A DNA stretch of 64,000 bases from Niastella populi (GCF_002078015.1 NZ_LWBP01000199.1:1-64000), one strand, 5' to 3'; positions 1-9,173 are shown, numbered from the stretch's first letter. Notes: generated by a model from the sequence alone, not told the origin. Numbers and translations: made by a program.

Positions 1-547
1 AGCTGCGGGGCAGCAACCTGAAAATTTCGTAAGAAGGGAACGGTATATGTAAAAAGAAACCGATAGTAATTTCAGGCATTTCATTCCGCAACAATTGTGG
101 CAGGGCAAGCAAATGGTAATCGTGGATCCAGACCGTATCGCCGGGAAGTAAATGTTTTAACAATGTATTAGCGAAGTGCACATTTACCTGGCCATATTGC
201 TCATAATGATCGGCATTATATTCGGCATAGGAAGGGAAATAATGAAATAATGGCCATAACAGGGAATTGGCGTGTCCGTTATAGTAACCACTGTATTGCG
301 CGGGCTTTATGAAAACCGGTAAATAGGTAAAATTCGGATCGATGTTATTTTCTGCTTTTTCTGACCACGTATTTTTTGAACAACCGGGCACCCCGGCCCA
401 ATAAACTGTAGAGAACTGCTGTTGACTGCTGTTGCGCATGTAGCCATTGATCGCCGTTACGAGGCCGCCCGATGCGGGTTGTACGCCATTTTCTTCATCT
501 ATGGTAATGGGTAATCTGCTGGAAACTATAAATAACCTTTTATCCAT
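1..547 (-). CDS. otsA: Trehalose-6-phosphate synthase, GT20 (partial, N-terminal part)
   Basis: The minus-strand frame opens with ATG at 547 and runs off the left edge, so only about the first 182 residues are seen. The translation starts MDKRLFIVSSRLPITID and goes on to QPASGGLVTAI, the N-terminal signature of GT20 trehalose-6-phosphate synthases. Further on it reads DTVWIHDYHLLALP and IGFFLHIPFPSYEIFRLLP, both strongly conserved in OtsA and lining the sugar-phosphate and nucleotide-sugar sites. The enzyme joins glucose from a nucleotide sugar to glucose-6-phosphate in the cytoplasm, making the precursor of trehalose, an osmoprotectant. Whether a trehalose-phosphatase domain is fused at the C-terminus, as is common in Bacteroidota, cannot be seen here. 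Confidence 0.9.
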   Translation of the reverse strand, partial: MDKRLFIVSSRLPITIDEENGVQPASGGLVTAINGYMRNSSQQQFSTVYWAGVPGCSKNTWSEKAENNIDPNFTYLPVFIKPAQYSGYYNGHANSLLWPLFHYFPSYAEYNADHYEQYGQVNVHFANTLLKHLLPGDTVWIHDYHLLALPQLLRNEMPEITIGFFLHIPFPSYEIFRLLPRS

Positions 548-678
548 GTCTGCAACTTACGATCCGTATCCTTGGAAGGCGTTAAGCTCATGTTAGAATG
601 ACATTATAATTTAACTCCGGTAACAATAAAATAGTTGTTTAATAGCGTGAACCTGGCCGCATTATAGGCAGATTCTAA

Positions 679-707
679 TTTGTTTCTAACGGCCCTTTAA
701 TATTTTG
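679..707 (+). promoter_or_regulatory. Candidate promoter for the small gene at 738
   Basis: TTTG at 679-682 and TATTTTG at 701-707 are separated by 18 bases. This resembles the Bacteroidota sigma-ABfr layout (TTTG near -33, TAnnTTTG near -7), but the -7 element is one base short. The implied start site lies about 25 bases before the ATG at 738. Weak, position-supported call. Confidence 0.3.
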
Positions 708-737
708 TAGGGACCTTAGTCATTGGGTAAAACCGGA

Positions 738-1088
738 ATGGCAGATATTGATACCATAACAAATAAAAAATCAGTATCGATGGGGCATGTACTAAAGGTT
801 TTTTTCAGGCATCAGGAACTTTATTACTCTGCGTATATTACCATTGTTCATCAATTTGAGACAGAATTTATTTTTATTGAATTCCTCGATAAGGAGATGA
901 TAGATAGTTTCAACGCCTCCTATCTTTCATATGAAGGGGAGAACGGGTTCAAAAAATTAGATGTTTACCAGTCAACTTACCTCCGGCCAATTCTTGGCAG
1001 AATAGTTTATATGATCAAAAACGCCCAGCACACCTGCATTGAAGATGCCGGTGAAAATCACGATGCAGAATACATTTGTCAAAATTGA
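738..1088 (+). CDS. Small protein of unknown function (116 aa)
   Basis: I chose the ATG at 738; an in-frame TTG at 723 would add only five residues. No known domain is recognised. The product is acidic and rich in aromatic residues, with a beta-strand-like middle (YYSAYITIVHQFETEFIFIEF), no signal peptide and no membrane helix. It resembles in style the short cytoplasmic proteins common in Chitinophagaceae, such as the one at 4368. Ninety-five bases separate it from the DUF202 gene downstream on the same strand, so the two may be co-transcribed. Function unknown. Confidence 0.55.
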   Translation: MADIDTITNKKSVSMGHVLKVFFRHQELYYSAYITIVHQFETEFIFIEFLDKEMIDSFNASYLSYEGENGFKKLDVYQSTYLRPILGRIVYMIKNAQHTCIEDAGENHDAEYICQN

Positions 1089-1183
1089 GCGCAAAGGAAA
1101 CTGTTGTTCTTCAGTATTGGCAAAAAAGTCACTTAACAAAACATCAGCTATCAAAATATCGCTTAAATTCCATAAAAAGTTTT

Positions 1184-1561
1184 ATGGAAGGGAATATCAA
1201 AAAGAACACCACTGATCATTTAGCCAATGAAAGAACTTTTCTTGCCTGGGTAAGAACATGTATAGGCATTATGGCCTTCGGTTTTGTGGTAATGAAGTTT
1301 TCACTGTTTGTGAAACAACTATCATTGATAATTGGCAAACCGGAGCTGATTCAATCAAAAGGATACTCCTCTGTTATAGGTATTCTGCTGGTAGCGGTGG
1401 GGGCAATTACCACACTGCTGGCATTTATACGTTATAAAAAAACGGAAAAAGAAATTACCCTTAGCAACTATAAAAGTTCTTCCCTCCTGATAAATTTACT
1501 TGCCGGGTTTATTTTTTTAATCAGTATTTGCTTAATATTTTACCTGGTTAAAACAGCATGA
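1184..1561 (+). CDS. DUF202 (YidH-type) small inner-membrane protein
   Basis: The product has 125 residues from the ATG at 1184; the frame is open back to a TTG at 1076, but homologous sequence begins near this methionine. The hallmark DUF202 segment LANERTFLAWVRT lies at about residues 12-24, followed by three hydrophobic helices (about 25-45, 60-82 and 98-122). Proteins of this family are small inner-membrane proteins of unknown function. Its 3' end overlaps the convergent lipoprotein gene (stop at 1532) by 30 bases. That leaves no room for a terminator between them and may allow antisense interference between the two mRNAs. Confidence 0.85.
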   Translation: MEGNIKKNTTDHLANERTFLAWVRTCIGIMAFGFVVMKFSLFVKQLSLIIGKPELIQSKGYSSVIGILLVAVGAITTLLAFIRYKKTEKEITLSNYKSSSLLINLLAGFIFLISICLIFYLVKTA

Positions 1562-2371
1562 TAAAGGCTGGAGCCGGTCATTGTCAATTGTTGTTTGCAG
1601 CGAATAATTGCGCACCGAATCCTCATCGCAGAGTAATTTCCGGTAAACCGGGTGTGAAAGCACCTCCCTGTAATCTGTCAGGCGCCCGTTAACTTTTATT
1701 CTTCGCGAAACCAGCCGTATACCATGACTATAATCCACGTACCAGTTGATATGCCCGCCATACAGCGGTTGAATTGGCTTTCCATTCAGCTGATGCCATC
1801 CATAGATCACAACGTTGCGGCCGCTGATCTTCCCACTGCTCACTACATCTTTTTTTATTCCGGCTATCAGGCCTTTCTTCCCGGCACGCTGTCCTTCAAT
1901 GATGAGGTGATGATGCCAGAAAGTGATGGCGCTATCGCGGAATGCATATAAAGGAACAGGCTCAAGCTTCACGGTGGCTTGTGTATAAATATCGTTTACC
2001 ATTTTACGGGTAGGCAGAAAACAGTGCAAACTGTCGGCTATGGCTTGTGCGGTGCCGGGTGTTAGCGGAACCCTTGCCCAGTTCTTTGCATTGCCGATGC
2101 TCAGGTAGTCGGGTGTTACATAAAAAACCGCCCTGATCTTTCGGCCGGTACTATCAGTAATAGAGGTATGAACAGGTTTGAACTTTCGCAGGAACGGCGG
2201 TACATTGCCGGCTAAGAACTGTTGTTGCACAATGGGTTCGCGGTGATCCCACCGCATACTGTGTGCCAGTTGATAAAATTCGCGCCCGGTCATGGAACCG
2301 GGCGGCCTCGATGGCAACGGAAGGCGATTACAGGATGTAGAAAGCAACAACAAAACAATGAGTCGAACCAT
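1532..2371 (-). CDS. Conserved hypothetical lipoprotein (279 aa)
   Basis: It starts at ATG 2371 with a very short lipoprotein signal (MVRLIVLLLLSTSC, lipobox cysteine C14), so it is probably anchored in an envelope membrane. The mature part has no domain I can name. It contains a HHHLIIEGQRAGKKGLIAGI stretch around residue 155 and a GWHQLNGKPIQPLYGGH stretch around residue 195. Both are rich in His, Gly and aromatic residues, as at a binding or catalytic site, but I do not recognise a known active-site motif. It is monocistronic, convergent with and overlapping the DUF202 gene, and divergent from the GH43 gene. Confidence 0.7.
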   Translation of the reverse strand: MVRLIVLLLLSTSCNRLPLPSRPPGSMTGREFYQLAHSMRWDHREPIVQQQFLAGNVPPFLRKFKPVHTSITDSTGRKIRAVFYVTPDYLSIGNAKNWARVPLTPGTAQAIADSLHCFLPTRKMVNDIYTQATVKLEPVPLYAFRDSAITFWHHHLIIEGQRAGKKGLIAGIKKDVVSSGKISGRNVVIYGWHQLNGKPIQPLYGGHINWYVDYSHGIRLVSRRIKVNGRLTDYREVLSHPVYRKLLCDEDSVRNYSLQTTIDNDRLQPLSCCFNQVKY

Positions 2372-2529
2372 GGCTACAAGCTAAAGAATTTAATGCAAAA
2401 ATAGTATAGCAAAAAAAGTTACCTGGTGGCTTGTGCTTTTTTGTTTTGTGATGCCATACTGTATATTTTTATGCCAGTGAAGGCTCCGTAGCATACCAGG
2501 AGCCTTCATTTAATAATTATCTTTTGGCA

Positions 2530-4041
2530 ATGAGACGATATAAGAACCTATTATTCCTGGCAGGATCAATTTGCATGCAGCTTTGTAATCTTTTACATGC
2601 ACAAACAAATTCCGGCGCTTTAATTGCCGGCGACTTTGCCGACCCATCCATTATCAAAGCAAAGGATGCATATTATGCCACGGGTACATCGTCTGAATGG
2701 GCGCCGCACTTTCCCATTTATACTTCAAAAGATCTGCAAAACTGGAAACTTACCGGTTATGTATTTGATAAAGCCCCCGAATGGACCACCGGTTCCTTCT
2801 GGGCGCCTGAATACTACTTTTATAACAACACTTATTATGTTTACTATACCGCCCGCAGAAAAAGCGACAGGGTTTCGTGCATTGGCGTTGCTACTTCACA
2901 ATACCCCGATAAAGGTTTCAAAGATCACGGGGTTATTGTAAGCTATGGGAAGGAAGCGATAGATGGTTTTGTATATAACGACAGTGGGCAACTATACATG
3001 ACCTTTAAAGCCTATGGGCTCGATGACCGGCCAATAGAGATCCTCGGCTGCAGGTTGTCGGCCGACGGACTGACAACCGGGGGGGAAGTTTTTTCTCTTT
3101 TGAAAGACAATAACCGCATGGGAATGGAAGGCCAGAGCATTTTAAAGAAAGATGGCTATTACTATTTATTCTATTCCGCAGGAAGTTGCTGTGGTAATGG
3201 CTGCAGTTACAATGTACGGGTGGCCAGGTCAAAGCACTTCAAAGGCCCTTATGAAGACTATAGCCGGAACCCGATCTTACAAACAAACGAAGTATGGAAA
3301 TGCCCGGGCCATGGAACATTTGTAGAGCAGCAGGATGGTAAACAGGTATATATTCATCATGCCTACAATAAGGAAAGCAATGTTTTTACCGGCCGGGAAG
3401 GCATGCTGGCCGAATTGGTTTGGAGCTGCGACAACGGCTGGCCTTCATTAGTAAGCAGGCAAAACCGCCATAGTTCAGGCAGCAACATGCAGACGTCATT
3501 TACCGAGAAAAAGATCGCCGGCCACTGGCAATGGGATTTCCGCCATGCAACGCCTGTTATAAGCCAGGAAAACGGGCGGCTGTCCCTGTCGGGAACAATA
3601 AAAGAAGGGAACAGCGCGGGTATTGCCTTAACGGTTCGCCCGGTAAGCCGGCTTTTTGAAATTATTACCACTGTCGAGAACAGGAATGCGGCATTGAAAG
3701 GCCTGGTGTTCTATGGCGATGCGAATGCTGCAATAGGAATAGGCACGGTAAATGACAATATTGAATACTGGATGGTCAGAGACAATAAAAGAACGGTGTT
3801 AGCCACTCAGAAGATAAGCGGCAGCGGCACGGTGCAATTGAAACTCGCCATTAAACCCGGCCCTGCCTGTGAAGTGTTTTATAAATATAAAGGAACCGCC
3901 TGGCAGCAAATAGCTCCTGAAATCAAACCCGGTATCGGTTTTTTACCCCAATGGGACAGAAGTCCGCGGCCAGGTTTGCATTTTAAGGGATCGCCAAATG
4001 AGCAGGCGGTATTTTCGGGTTTTGAACTTATTAACCGGTAA
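2530..4041 (+). CDS. Glycoside hydrolase family 43 protein, secreted
   Basis: The product has 503 residues from ATG 2530 (an in-frame TTG at 2524 is ignored) with a signal peptide ending near HAQTNS. The N-terminal five-bladed beta-propeller carries the GH43 triad in expected contexts: Asp38 in FADPSI (base), Asp145 in AIDGFVY (pKa modulator) and Glu200 in MEGQS (acid). Residues from about 310 to the end form a beta-sandwich like the C-terminal domain of GH43 xylosidases. Family members cleave xylosides, arabinosides or galactosides; the exact substrate cannot be read from sequence. It stands alone, without a SusC/D pair, so it may act on small or already released oligosaccharides. Confidence 0.88.
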   Translation: MRRYKNLLFLAGSICMQLCNLLHAQTNSGALIAGDFADPSIIKAKDAYYATGTSSEWAPHFPIYTSKDLQNWKLTGYVFDKAPEWTTGSFWAPEYYFYNNTYYVYYTARRKSDRVSCIGVATSQYPDKGFKDHGVIVSYGKEAIDGFVYNDSGQLYMTFKAYGLDDRPIEILGCRLSADGLTTGGEVFSLLKDNNRMGMEGQSILKKDGYYYLFYSAGSCCGNGCSYNVRVARSKHFKGPYEDYSRNPILQTNEVWKCPGHGTFVEQQDGKQVYIHHAYNKESNVFTGREGMLAELVWSCDNGWPSLVSRQNRHSSGSNMQTSFTEKKIAGHWQWDFRHATPVISQENGRLSLSGTIKEGNSAGIALTVRPVSRLFEIITTVENRNAALKGLVFYGDANAAIGIGTVNDNIEYWMVRDNKRTVLATQKISGSGTVQLKLAIKPGPACEVFYKYKGTAWQQIAPEIKPGIGFLPQWDRSPRPGLHFKGSPNEQAVFSGFELINR

Positions 4042-4367
4042 ACCGGCCGCCATCCCGCCGGGCGGGGCTGTTTTCATTCCCGGTACTACAGCTATTTCAT
4101 GCCATTCCCCTGGTGGCTGGGGCCTGTATTTTGCAGGAAGTAACGTTTAGGTTTGCGCAGGGCTTGATTTTTACAATGTAGTTCTTATATTTGTCCTGTC
4201 TCTTTCCCGGTAACATCTAATTCACTTTCTTACAGCCTCACCGACAGATAGTTACCACGTTTTAACGATTTCTTTAGTTATTGCATCTGTTTTTGATTTT
4301 CGTTTTTTCAGTCAAGTTTAAAGTTTTAGGTAAGTCTTTATTAGTTAACAGTAAAAAAATTAACGTT
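4042..4367. other. Intergenic region, 326 bases
   Basis: A GC-rich inverted repeat just after the GH43 stop (CCCG at 4054-4057 pairing with CGGG at 4063-4066, followed by GCTGTTTT) could be a weak terminator. The rest is AT-rich leader for the small gene at 4368. No gene is seen. Confidence 0.4.
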
Positions 4368-4616
4368 ATGAAGCTTTCTGAGTTTATTGTATTGAATGAA
4401 GCGGAAAAAAAGCGTGTCGTTATGAACAATGCAGCGGCCCTCGCTACCAGAACTTCTCCCGGCCTTATTATTTTCCTTTTTCAAATTAATGATTACTACG
4501 TTGAGGCTTACTGTAATACCGACGACAAGTCGATTGCGGAATACCGGGTATTGCCAAACACGAACGCGATCAGGCATTACCTGGATCTTATCCCGATCGA
4601 TGACCTCCTGAACTGA
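4368..4616 (+). CDS. Small conserved hypothetical protein (82 aa)
   Basis: ATG at 4368 begins MKLSEFIVLNEAEKKRVV. The open frame extends upstream to TTG 4281, but that part reads like untranslated AT-rich leader. The product is cytoplasmic, without signal or membrane helix. It has a central strand-rich part (IIFLFQINDYYVEAYCN) and ends in IDDLLN. I recognise this layout, in which an N-terminal helix is followed by a Tyr/Phe-rich strand segment and an I-P-I-D-D-L end, as a small family frequent in Chitinophagaceae. No function is known to me. It is monocistronic, 208 bases before the RNA-binding protein gene. Confidence 0.7.
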   Translation: MKLSEFIVLNEAEKKRVVMNNAAALATRTSPGLIIFLFQINDYYVEAYCNTDDKSIAEYRVLPNTNAIRHYLDLIPIDDLLN

Positions 4617-4824
4617 TCTGGCGGCCGGTTTTTAAGCCGGCCCGTGTTCATTTCAGGACTTTTCAGAATTTATGTAGGAATGTTAAATATTAAGCCTATC
4701 TTCGTGCAGTTATTTTGAGCCTCGCATTAGTATTAGTTAATTACATTGCTTAGAACATCTGCATTATAGTTAGTTCCTTACTTTTTGCCTTCCTCAGAAA
4801 TTACTCATAATATAATTTCACGGA

Positions 4825-5124
4825 ATGAACATTTATGTATCAAACTTAAGCTTCAACGTACAGGATGAAGACTTAAAAGAATTTTTTGCTCCATATGGAG
4901 AAGTTACTTCAGCAAAGGTTATAACCGACAGAGAAACCGGCAGATCAAGGGGTTTCGGTTTTGTTGAAATGTCTGACGAAGCCGCTTCTAAAAAAGCGAT
5001 CGCTGAATTGGATGGCGCAACGGTTGAGAACAGGGCAATCAGTGTATCTGTTGCCAAACCGAAAGAAGACAGGTCTTCACGGGACAATAACCGTGGCGGC
5101 GGTTACAACAAAAACAGGTATTAA
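4825..5124 (+). CDS. Single-RRM RNA-binding protein
   Basis: The product has 99 residues. RNP2 (IYVSNL, residues 3-8) and RNP1 (RGFGFVEM, residues 42-49) show a canonical RNA-recognition motif with intact aromatic residues that stack on RNA bases. It is followed by a short Arg/Gly/Asn-rich tail from about residue 82. Bacterial single-RRM proteins of this type (Rbp in cyanobacteria, RRM proteins in Bacteroidota) bind single-stranded RNA and often respond to cold or nutrient change. The unusually long AT-rich leader (about 200 bases) and a strong downstream terminator suggest an independently regulated, well-expressed transcript; regulation is inferred. Confidence 0.93.
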   Translation: MNIYVSNLSFNVQDEDLKEFFAPYGEVTSAKVITDRETGRSRGFGFVEMSDEAASKKAIAELDGATVENRAISVSVAKPKEDRSSRDNNRGGGYNKNRY

Positions 5125-5144
5125 ACATTTTTTGTTGCCGATAT

Positions 5145-5167
5145 AAAAGCCCCGTAAGGGGCTTTTT
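5145..5167 (+). terminator. Rho-independent terminator of the RRM gene
   Basis: A perfect nine-pair stem (AAAAGCCCC / GGGGCTTTT) with a GTAA loop is followed by T, 21 bases after the RRM stop codon. Confidence 0.88.
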
Positions 5168-5429
5168 GTATTATATTATCTTCCCGGAATTGGTAAAGCG
5201 CCGTTCCGTTGCAGGCTTTGTGTATGTACTTCTTCCTCCGGCGCCCCCGCGGATGCCCTGGCGCATTTTTCGCTTATATATAAAGCATTCCCCATAATAC
5301 ACATATACATTTCCGCCTCATTTTTGCATGTGGTGGATCTTGATATTTTATGAATTAAAGAAATTATACAATTCATTTGGTGATTATTATGGGCACCCGG
5401 TCTTAAATTTATAGCTGCCTAATTGTGAA

Positions 5430-7766
5430 ATGAAAATGATGAATTCGCCGGAACATAACAACCAAAATGCCGGGCAAATAGCCGCCCGCAGATCGGTTGA
5501 GGAAAGTGAAAAACACTCTTTTGAACTGCTGGCTCAGGCAGCGGTTGGTATTACCGTTTACCAGGGCGAGGAAATGAGAGTGGTTGTTGCAAATGAAAGC
5601 GCCTGTGAGATCTGGGGTAAAAGCCGGCATGAGCTGCTGGGAAAACCGGTACTTGAAATTTCCCCCGAACTCGAACATTCCCCCACCCGGCAGATAGTTT
5701 TACAGGTTCTGAAAACCGGCGTGCCTTTTGAAGGCCGGGAGATACCTATTGAATTCATCCGAAACGGACAGCTTCATAAAGGTTTCTTTGACGTTGTTTA
5801 TACCGCCTGGAAAGGGCAGTCGGGCGAAATAAAAGGAGTAATAACGGTATACACAGAAGTAACGCATTCTGTGATGGCCCGTAAGAAAATTGAAGAAAAG
5901 GAAGAACAGCTCCGGATCGCTTTGCAAGGCGGCGACCTGGGCTATTACGACTATCACCCGCAAACCGGAGAGTTGATATGGTCTGACCGCCTCCTGCAGC
6001 TATTCGGCTTGCCAGCGCATACCAAACCGGATATGGATGTTTTTTTCAGTATCCTTCACCCCGACGACAGGGAGCAGGCGCGCAAAACCATCCAGGAAGC
6101 GATAGACCCGGCCAATGGCGGCATTTACGATAATGAATATCGGACAATAGGTGCAACCAATGGGAAAGTGCGGTGGCTGCATTCAAAAGGAAAAACAAGT
6201 TTTGACGAAGCGAACAGGCCTGTTCGGTTTACGGGTGTCGTTCGGGATATAACCAAAGAAAAGCTGGCAGAAGAAAAAGCAAGGGAAAGTGACGAGCGCT
6301 TCCGGAGCACTTTTGAAAATGCCGCCGTAGGTATTGCACACGTAGGTTTGAATGGCGTTTGGTTAAAAGTGAATAGCCGTTTATGTGAAATCGTTGGTTA
6401 TTCGCAGGAAGAACTGTTAGCCCGAACGTTCCAGGAGATCACCTACCCTGCCGATCTGAATGCCGATCTTCAACTGGTAAACGACCTGCTGAGAGGTAAG
6501 ATCGACACCTACTCCATGGAGAAGCGATATATTAAAAAAGATGGATCATCAATATGGAGCAACCTCACCGTTTCACTGGCAAAGAAACGGAATGGCCACC
6601 CGGACTATTTTATTGCAATAATTCAGGACATCAGTGAACAAAAACAGGCTGAGGAACAGCTGAAACAAAGCGAAGAGCAGTTCCGCACGCTGGCAGATAA
6701 TATTCAGAACCTCGCCTGGATGGCGGATAGCGAAGGCGCCATTTACTGGTACAATCAGCGCTGGTACGACTACACCGGTGTTAGTGCCGCCCAAATGCAG
6801 CGTTTGAGCTGGGACAGTTTTCATCACCCGCATCATTTTGACAAACTTAACCAGTCAATAAAGAACGCCTTCCTGCGCAGAGAACCCTTTGAGCTTACGT
6901 TTCCATTGAGAAGATCAGATGGCGCCTGGCGCTGGTTTTTAACAAGGGTGCACCCGTTAAAAAATGAAAATGGAGAAGTGCTTCGCTGGGTAGGTACCAG
7001 CACGGATATCGATGAACAGAAGTCGGTTGAAGAACGGCTCGAAAACCTGGTAGCCGACCGCACCCGTGAACTTAAACGTTCTAACGAGGACCTGCAGCAA
7101 TTTGCCCATGTGGCATCGCACGACTTCAAGGAACCGGTACGAAAGATCAGGACATTCAGCAGCCGGCTGAGCGGCGAGTATGGAGAACTGCTTCCCGAAA
7201 AAGGAAAGAGCTATCTGTATAAAATTGAAGATGCCGCTGTACGCATTTATGAAATGATCGACGCCATTTTGCTTTACTCTTCGTTCGACGAGAACGATAA
7301 ACTGAATGACCAGGTTGACTTGACAAAATTGCTGCAACAGATCATTGCCGATCTGGAAATAGCCATAAATGAAAAGCATGCAACAGTTGAGATCGATGAG
7401 TTGCCGCGAGTTCAGGGCTCCTCGATCCTGATGTATCAGCTATTTTCAAATCTTATCAATAATTCACTTAAGTTTTCAAAAAAGAATGAACCGCCGGTAA
7501 TTAAAATATCATCGGGGCTGCAGGGCACAGATTATATCGAAATTCTTTTACAGGATAACGGCATCGGGTTTGCGGCCAGTGAGGCAGAAACAATATTTAA
7601 GGCCTTTGCCAGGTTGCATTCAAAGAGTGAGTTCCAGGGAACGGGGCTGGGCCTGGCTTTGTGCCAAAGGATAGTAGAACGGCATGACGGTGAAATTTCT
7701 GCACAGGGTGAAGAAGGCGTGGGTGCTTTATTCGTTATTAAATTTCCAATAAGCCGTGTTATTTAA
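5430..7766 (+). CDS. Multi-PAS sensor histidine kinase
   Basis: The product has 778 residues and no signal peptide or membrane helix, so it is a soluble sensor. Four PAS/PAC modules fall at about 28-145, 158-275, 288-405 and 415-530. The DHp domain carries the phospho-acceptor His564 in VASHDFKEP, of the bacteriophytochrome-like HisKA type. The HATPase domain (about 660-775) has an N box (SNLINNSLKFS), G1 (DNGIGF) and G2 (GTGLGLAL). It should autophosphorylate on a signal sensed by one of the PAS domains and pass the phosphate to a response regulator. None is adjacent, so the partner is elsewhere. The ATG at 5430 is followed by another ATG two codons later; either could be used. Confidence 0.92.
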   Translation: MKMMNSPEHNNQNAGQIAARRSVEESEKHSFELLAQAAVGITVYQGEEMRVVVANESACEIWGKSRHELLGKPVLEISPELEHSPTRQIVLQVLKTGVPFEGREIPIEFIRNGQLHKGFFDVVYTAWKGQSGEIKGVITVYTEVTHSVMARKKIEEKEEQLRIALQGGDLGYYDYHPQTGELIWSDRLLQLFGLPAHTKPDMDVFFSILHPDDREQARKTIQEAIDPANGGIYDNEYRTIGATNGKVRWLHSKGKTSFDEANRPVRFTGVVRDITKEKLAEEKARESDERFRSTFENAAVGIAHVGLNGVWLKVNSRLCEIVGYSQEELLARTFQEITYPADLNADLQLVNDLLRGKIDTYSMEKRYIKKDGSSIWSNLTVSLAKKRNGHPDYFIAIIQDISEQKQAEEQLKQSEEQFRTLADNIQNLAWMADSEGAIYWYNQRWYDYTGVSAAQMQRLSWDSFHHPHHFDKLNQSIKNAFLRREPFELTFPLRRSDGAWRWFLTRVHPLKNENGEVLRWVGTSTDIDEQKSVEERLENLVADRTRELKRSNEDLQQFAHVASHDFKEPVRKIRTFSSRLSGEYGELLPEKGKSYLYKIEDAAVRIYEMIDAILLYSSFDENDKLNDQVDLTKLLQQIIADLEIAINEKHATVEIDELPRVQGSSILMYQLFSNLINNSLKFSKKNEPPVIKISSGLQGTDYIEILLQDNGIGFAASEAETIFKAFARLHSKSEFQGTGLGLALCQRIVERHDGEISAQGEEGVGALFVIKFPISRVI

Positions 7767-7868
7767 TGATCATTACTTCAGCAATTCCTTTGCCGCGCTA
7801 TTCTACAAATAGCGGAATACTATTGGGGCACGCTTTGCTTCAAAGCCTATGAGTTTGGCTGTTCGCCC

Positions 7869-8690
7869 TTATTTATATGCCTGACAGATGACAGCGCTCA
7901 TTGGAGCTATCATGGGGGCGGCGCCGAATTTTTCGGCGAGCTCTTTTTCAAGTTCGCATCTTATCTCATCTATCATTTCAGGGTTCCGTTGCCGTATCTC
8001 CTCAAAAATAAAACCGCCGTCAACCAGGCCGGCTGCCGCTTCCCTGGCGGTTGCACAAACAGAGGATAGCTGAACTTTTTCGATAGTCATATTCGAAAAT
8101 CCTGCCTGTTCCAATAACGGCCTAATTACATCTTCATCACTCATAGAAACAGCCGCGTTGTACGATTCGGGTAATGGGCCTTTCAGGTATTTTTCTGCAA
8201 ATAATTTCGCTGTTAAGGACATGGCGTTATGCTCCAGTTTATCCCATGTCGTAAACAATAACATACCGCCGGGTTTTAAAACACGCCAGGTTTCGGCAAA
8301 GGCTTTTGGCCTGTCGGGAACGAACATATACCCGAAGCAACAAACAATAAGTTCGAAACCGTTGTCACTAAAAGGGAGTTGCTGCGCATCTATTTTTTGC
8401 CAGTCGATGTTGGCATGTCTTAATTGTTTCCTGGCTTCCGCCAACATTTCTTCACTGATATCGGAAGCAATTAGTTTGGCGGACGATGGGATCCTTTCCC
8501 TTATATGGCGTGTGACCCGCCCCGTTCCGGCGGCAATTTCCAGGGCAATAGATACCGCATTCGGATCGATTCGTTTTGCAACTTCTATGGCATAGGGTTC
8601 AAAGAACAGCGGGCCAAAAAAATGATCATAATGAGCGGCGCCTTCTATCGGGCTGGCTGAAGAAGGAACTTTATTCGAAGCATCGTTCAT
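7869..8690 (-). CDS. Class I SAM-dependent methyltransferase
   Basis: The product has 273 residues from ATG 8690. Motif I (ALEIAAGTGRVTRH, about residues 48-61) binds S-adenosylmethionine; the acidic end of beta-2 (ASDISEEML) and the post-motif WRVLKPGGMLLFTTWD complete a Methyltransf_11/UbiE-like fold. It is a cytoplasmic enzyme that methylates a small molecule; the substrate cannot be read from the sequence, although the overall form resembles methyltransferases acting on quinones or lipids. It is monocistronic; the nearest upstream gene on the same strand stops at 9174 and is cut off by terminators. Confidence 0.85.
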   Translation of the reverse strand: MNDASNKVPSSASPIEGAAHYDHFFGPLFFEPYAIEVAKRIDPNAVSIALEIAAGTGRVTRHIRERIPSSAKLIASDISEEMLAEARKQLRHANIDWQKIDAQQLPFSDNGFELIVCCFGYMFVPDRPKAFAETWRVLKPGGMLLFTTWDKLEHNAMSLTAKLFAEKYLKGPLPESYNAAVSMSDEDVIRPLLEQAGFSNMTIEKVQLSSVCATAREAAAGLVDGGFIFEEIRQRNPEMIDEIRCELEKELAEKFGAAPMIAPMSAVICQAYK

Positions 8691-8868
8691 AAATTATGGT
8701 ATTTACCTGAAACAGCATTCGATCATCAGGGGATATTATTTTTTCAATAATGTTTTTGAATTGCAAATTATACCCCTAAAAAAGCCCAATAAAGGTAAAG
8801 GATTTATACTTTCAAATTGAAGGATACTCCTTATGAATGGCCGCTTTATCAAAACTGCATGTTTCAAT

Positions 8869-8901
8869 AAAAAGAACGGGCGCTATGGAAATAGGCCCGT
8901 T
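8869..8901 (-). terminator. Candidate minus-strand terminator
   Basis: The stem AACGGGC/GCCCGTT (8875-8881 with 8895-8901) has a 13-base loop and on the minus strand is followed by CTTTTT. It lies about 270 bases beyond the epoxide-hydrolase stop and downstream of another terminator, so what it ends is unclear. Confidence 0.4.
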
Positions 8902-9099
8902 ACTGTGCAAATGAGCACTGTTATGTAATCAACCGAAAACTTTACAGTGTCCCTGCACCACCATATTTAAAGGATTATATTTAGGATTGGGCTTACAGCC
9001 GAAAGCAATGTTATGCTGATGTAAAACTATTAACCTTCCGGCCTTCAAGAGGGAGCCTGATGTTTCAAAACAGGGCAGCAAATGTTACATACAGCATGC

Positions 9100-9130
9100 A
9101 AAAAGGGCGTATCAAACCTGATACACCCTT
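9100..9130 (-). terminator. Terminator of the epoxide hydrolase gene
   Basis: The inverted repeat AAGGGCGTATCA (9103-9114) and TGATACACCCTT (9119-9130) has one mismatched pair. On the minus strand it is followed by five T. It lies 44 bases after the epoxide hydrolase stop at 9174. Confidence 0.75.
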
Positions 9131-9173
9131 ACAAGCTATTTCGATCATGCCTTGCTGAGGTCTTACGACTACA

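Larger units (their letters stand above)
8691..9173. other. Intergenic region, 483 bases, with two minus-strand terminators
   Basis: It holds two hairpins with minus-strand T tracts (8869-8901 and 9100-9130). Between them is a minus-strand frame of 50 codons (8929-9081, TTG start) whose translation is protein-like (for example LHQHNIAFGCKPNPKYNPL) but which has no ATG at its 5' end and no recognised homologue. I do not call it a gene; see findings. Confidence 0.5.

Noticed and set aside
5176-5376. Minus-strand 66-codon open frame between the RRM gene and the PAS kinase
   Set aside because: The translation has no protein-like pattern, it overlaps no promoter of its own, and it begins right after the RRM terminator.
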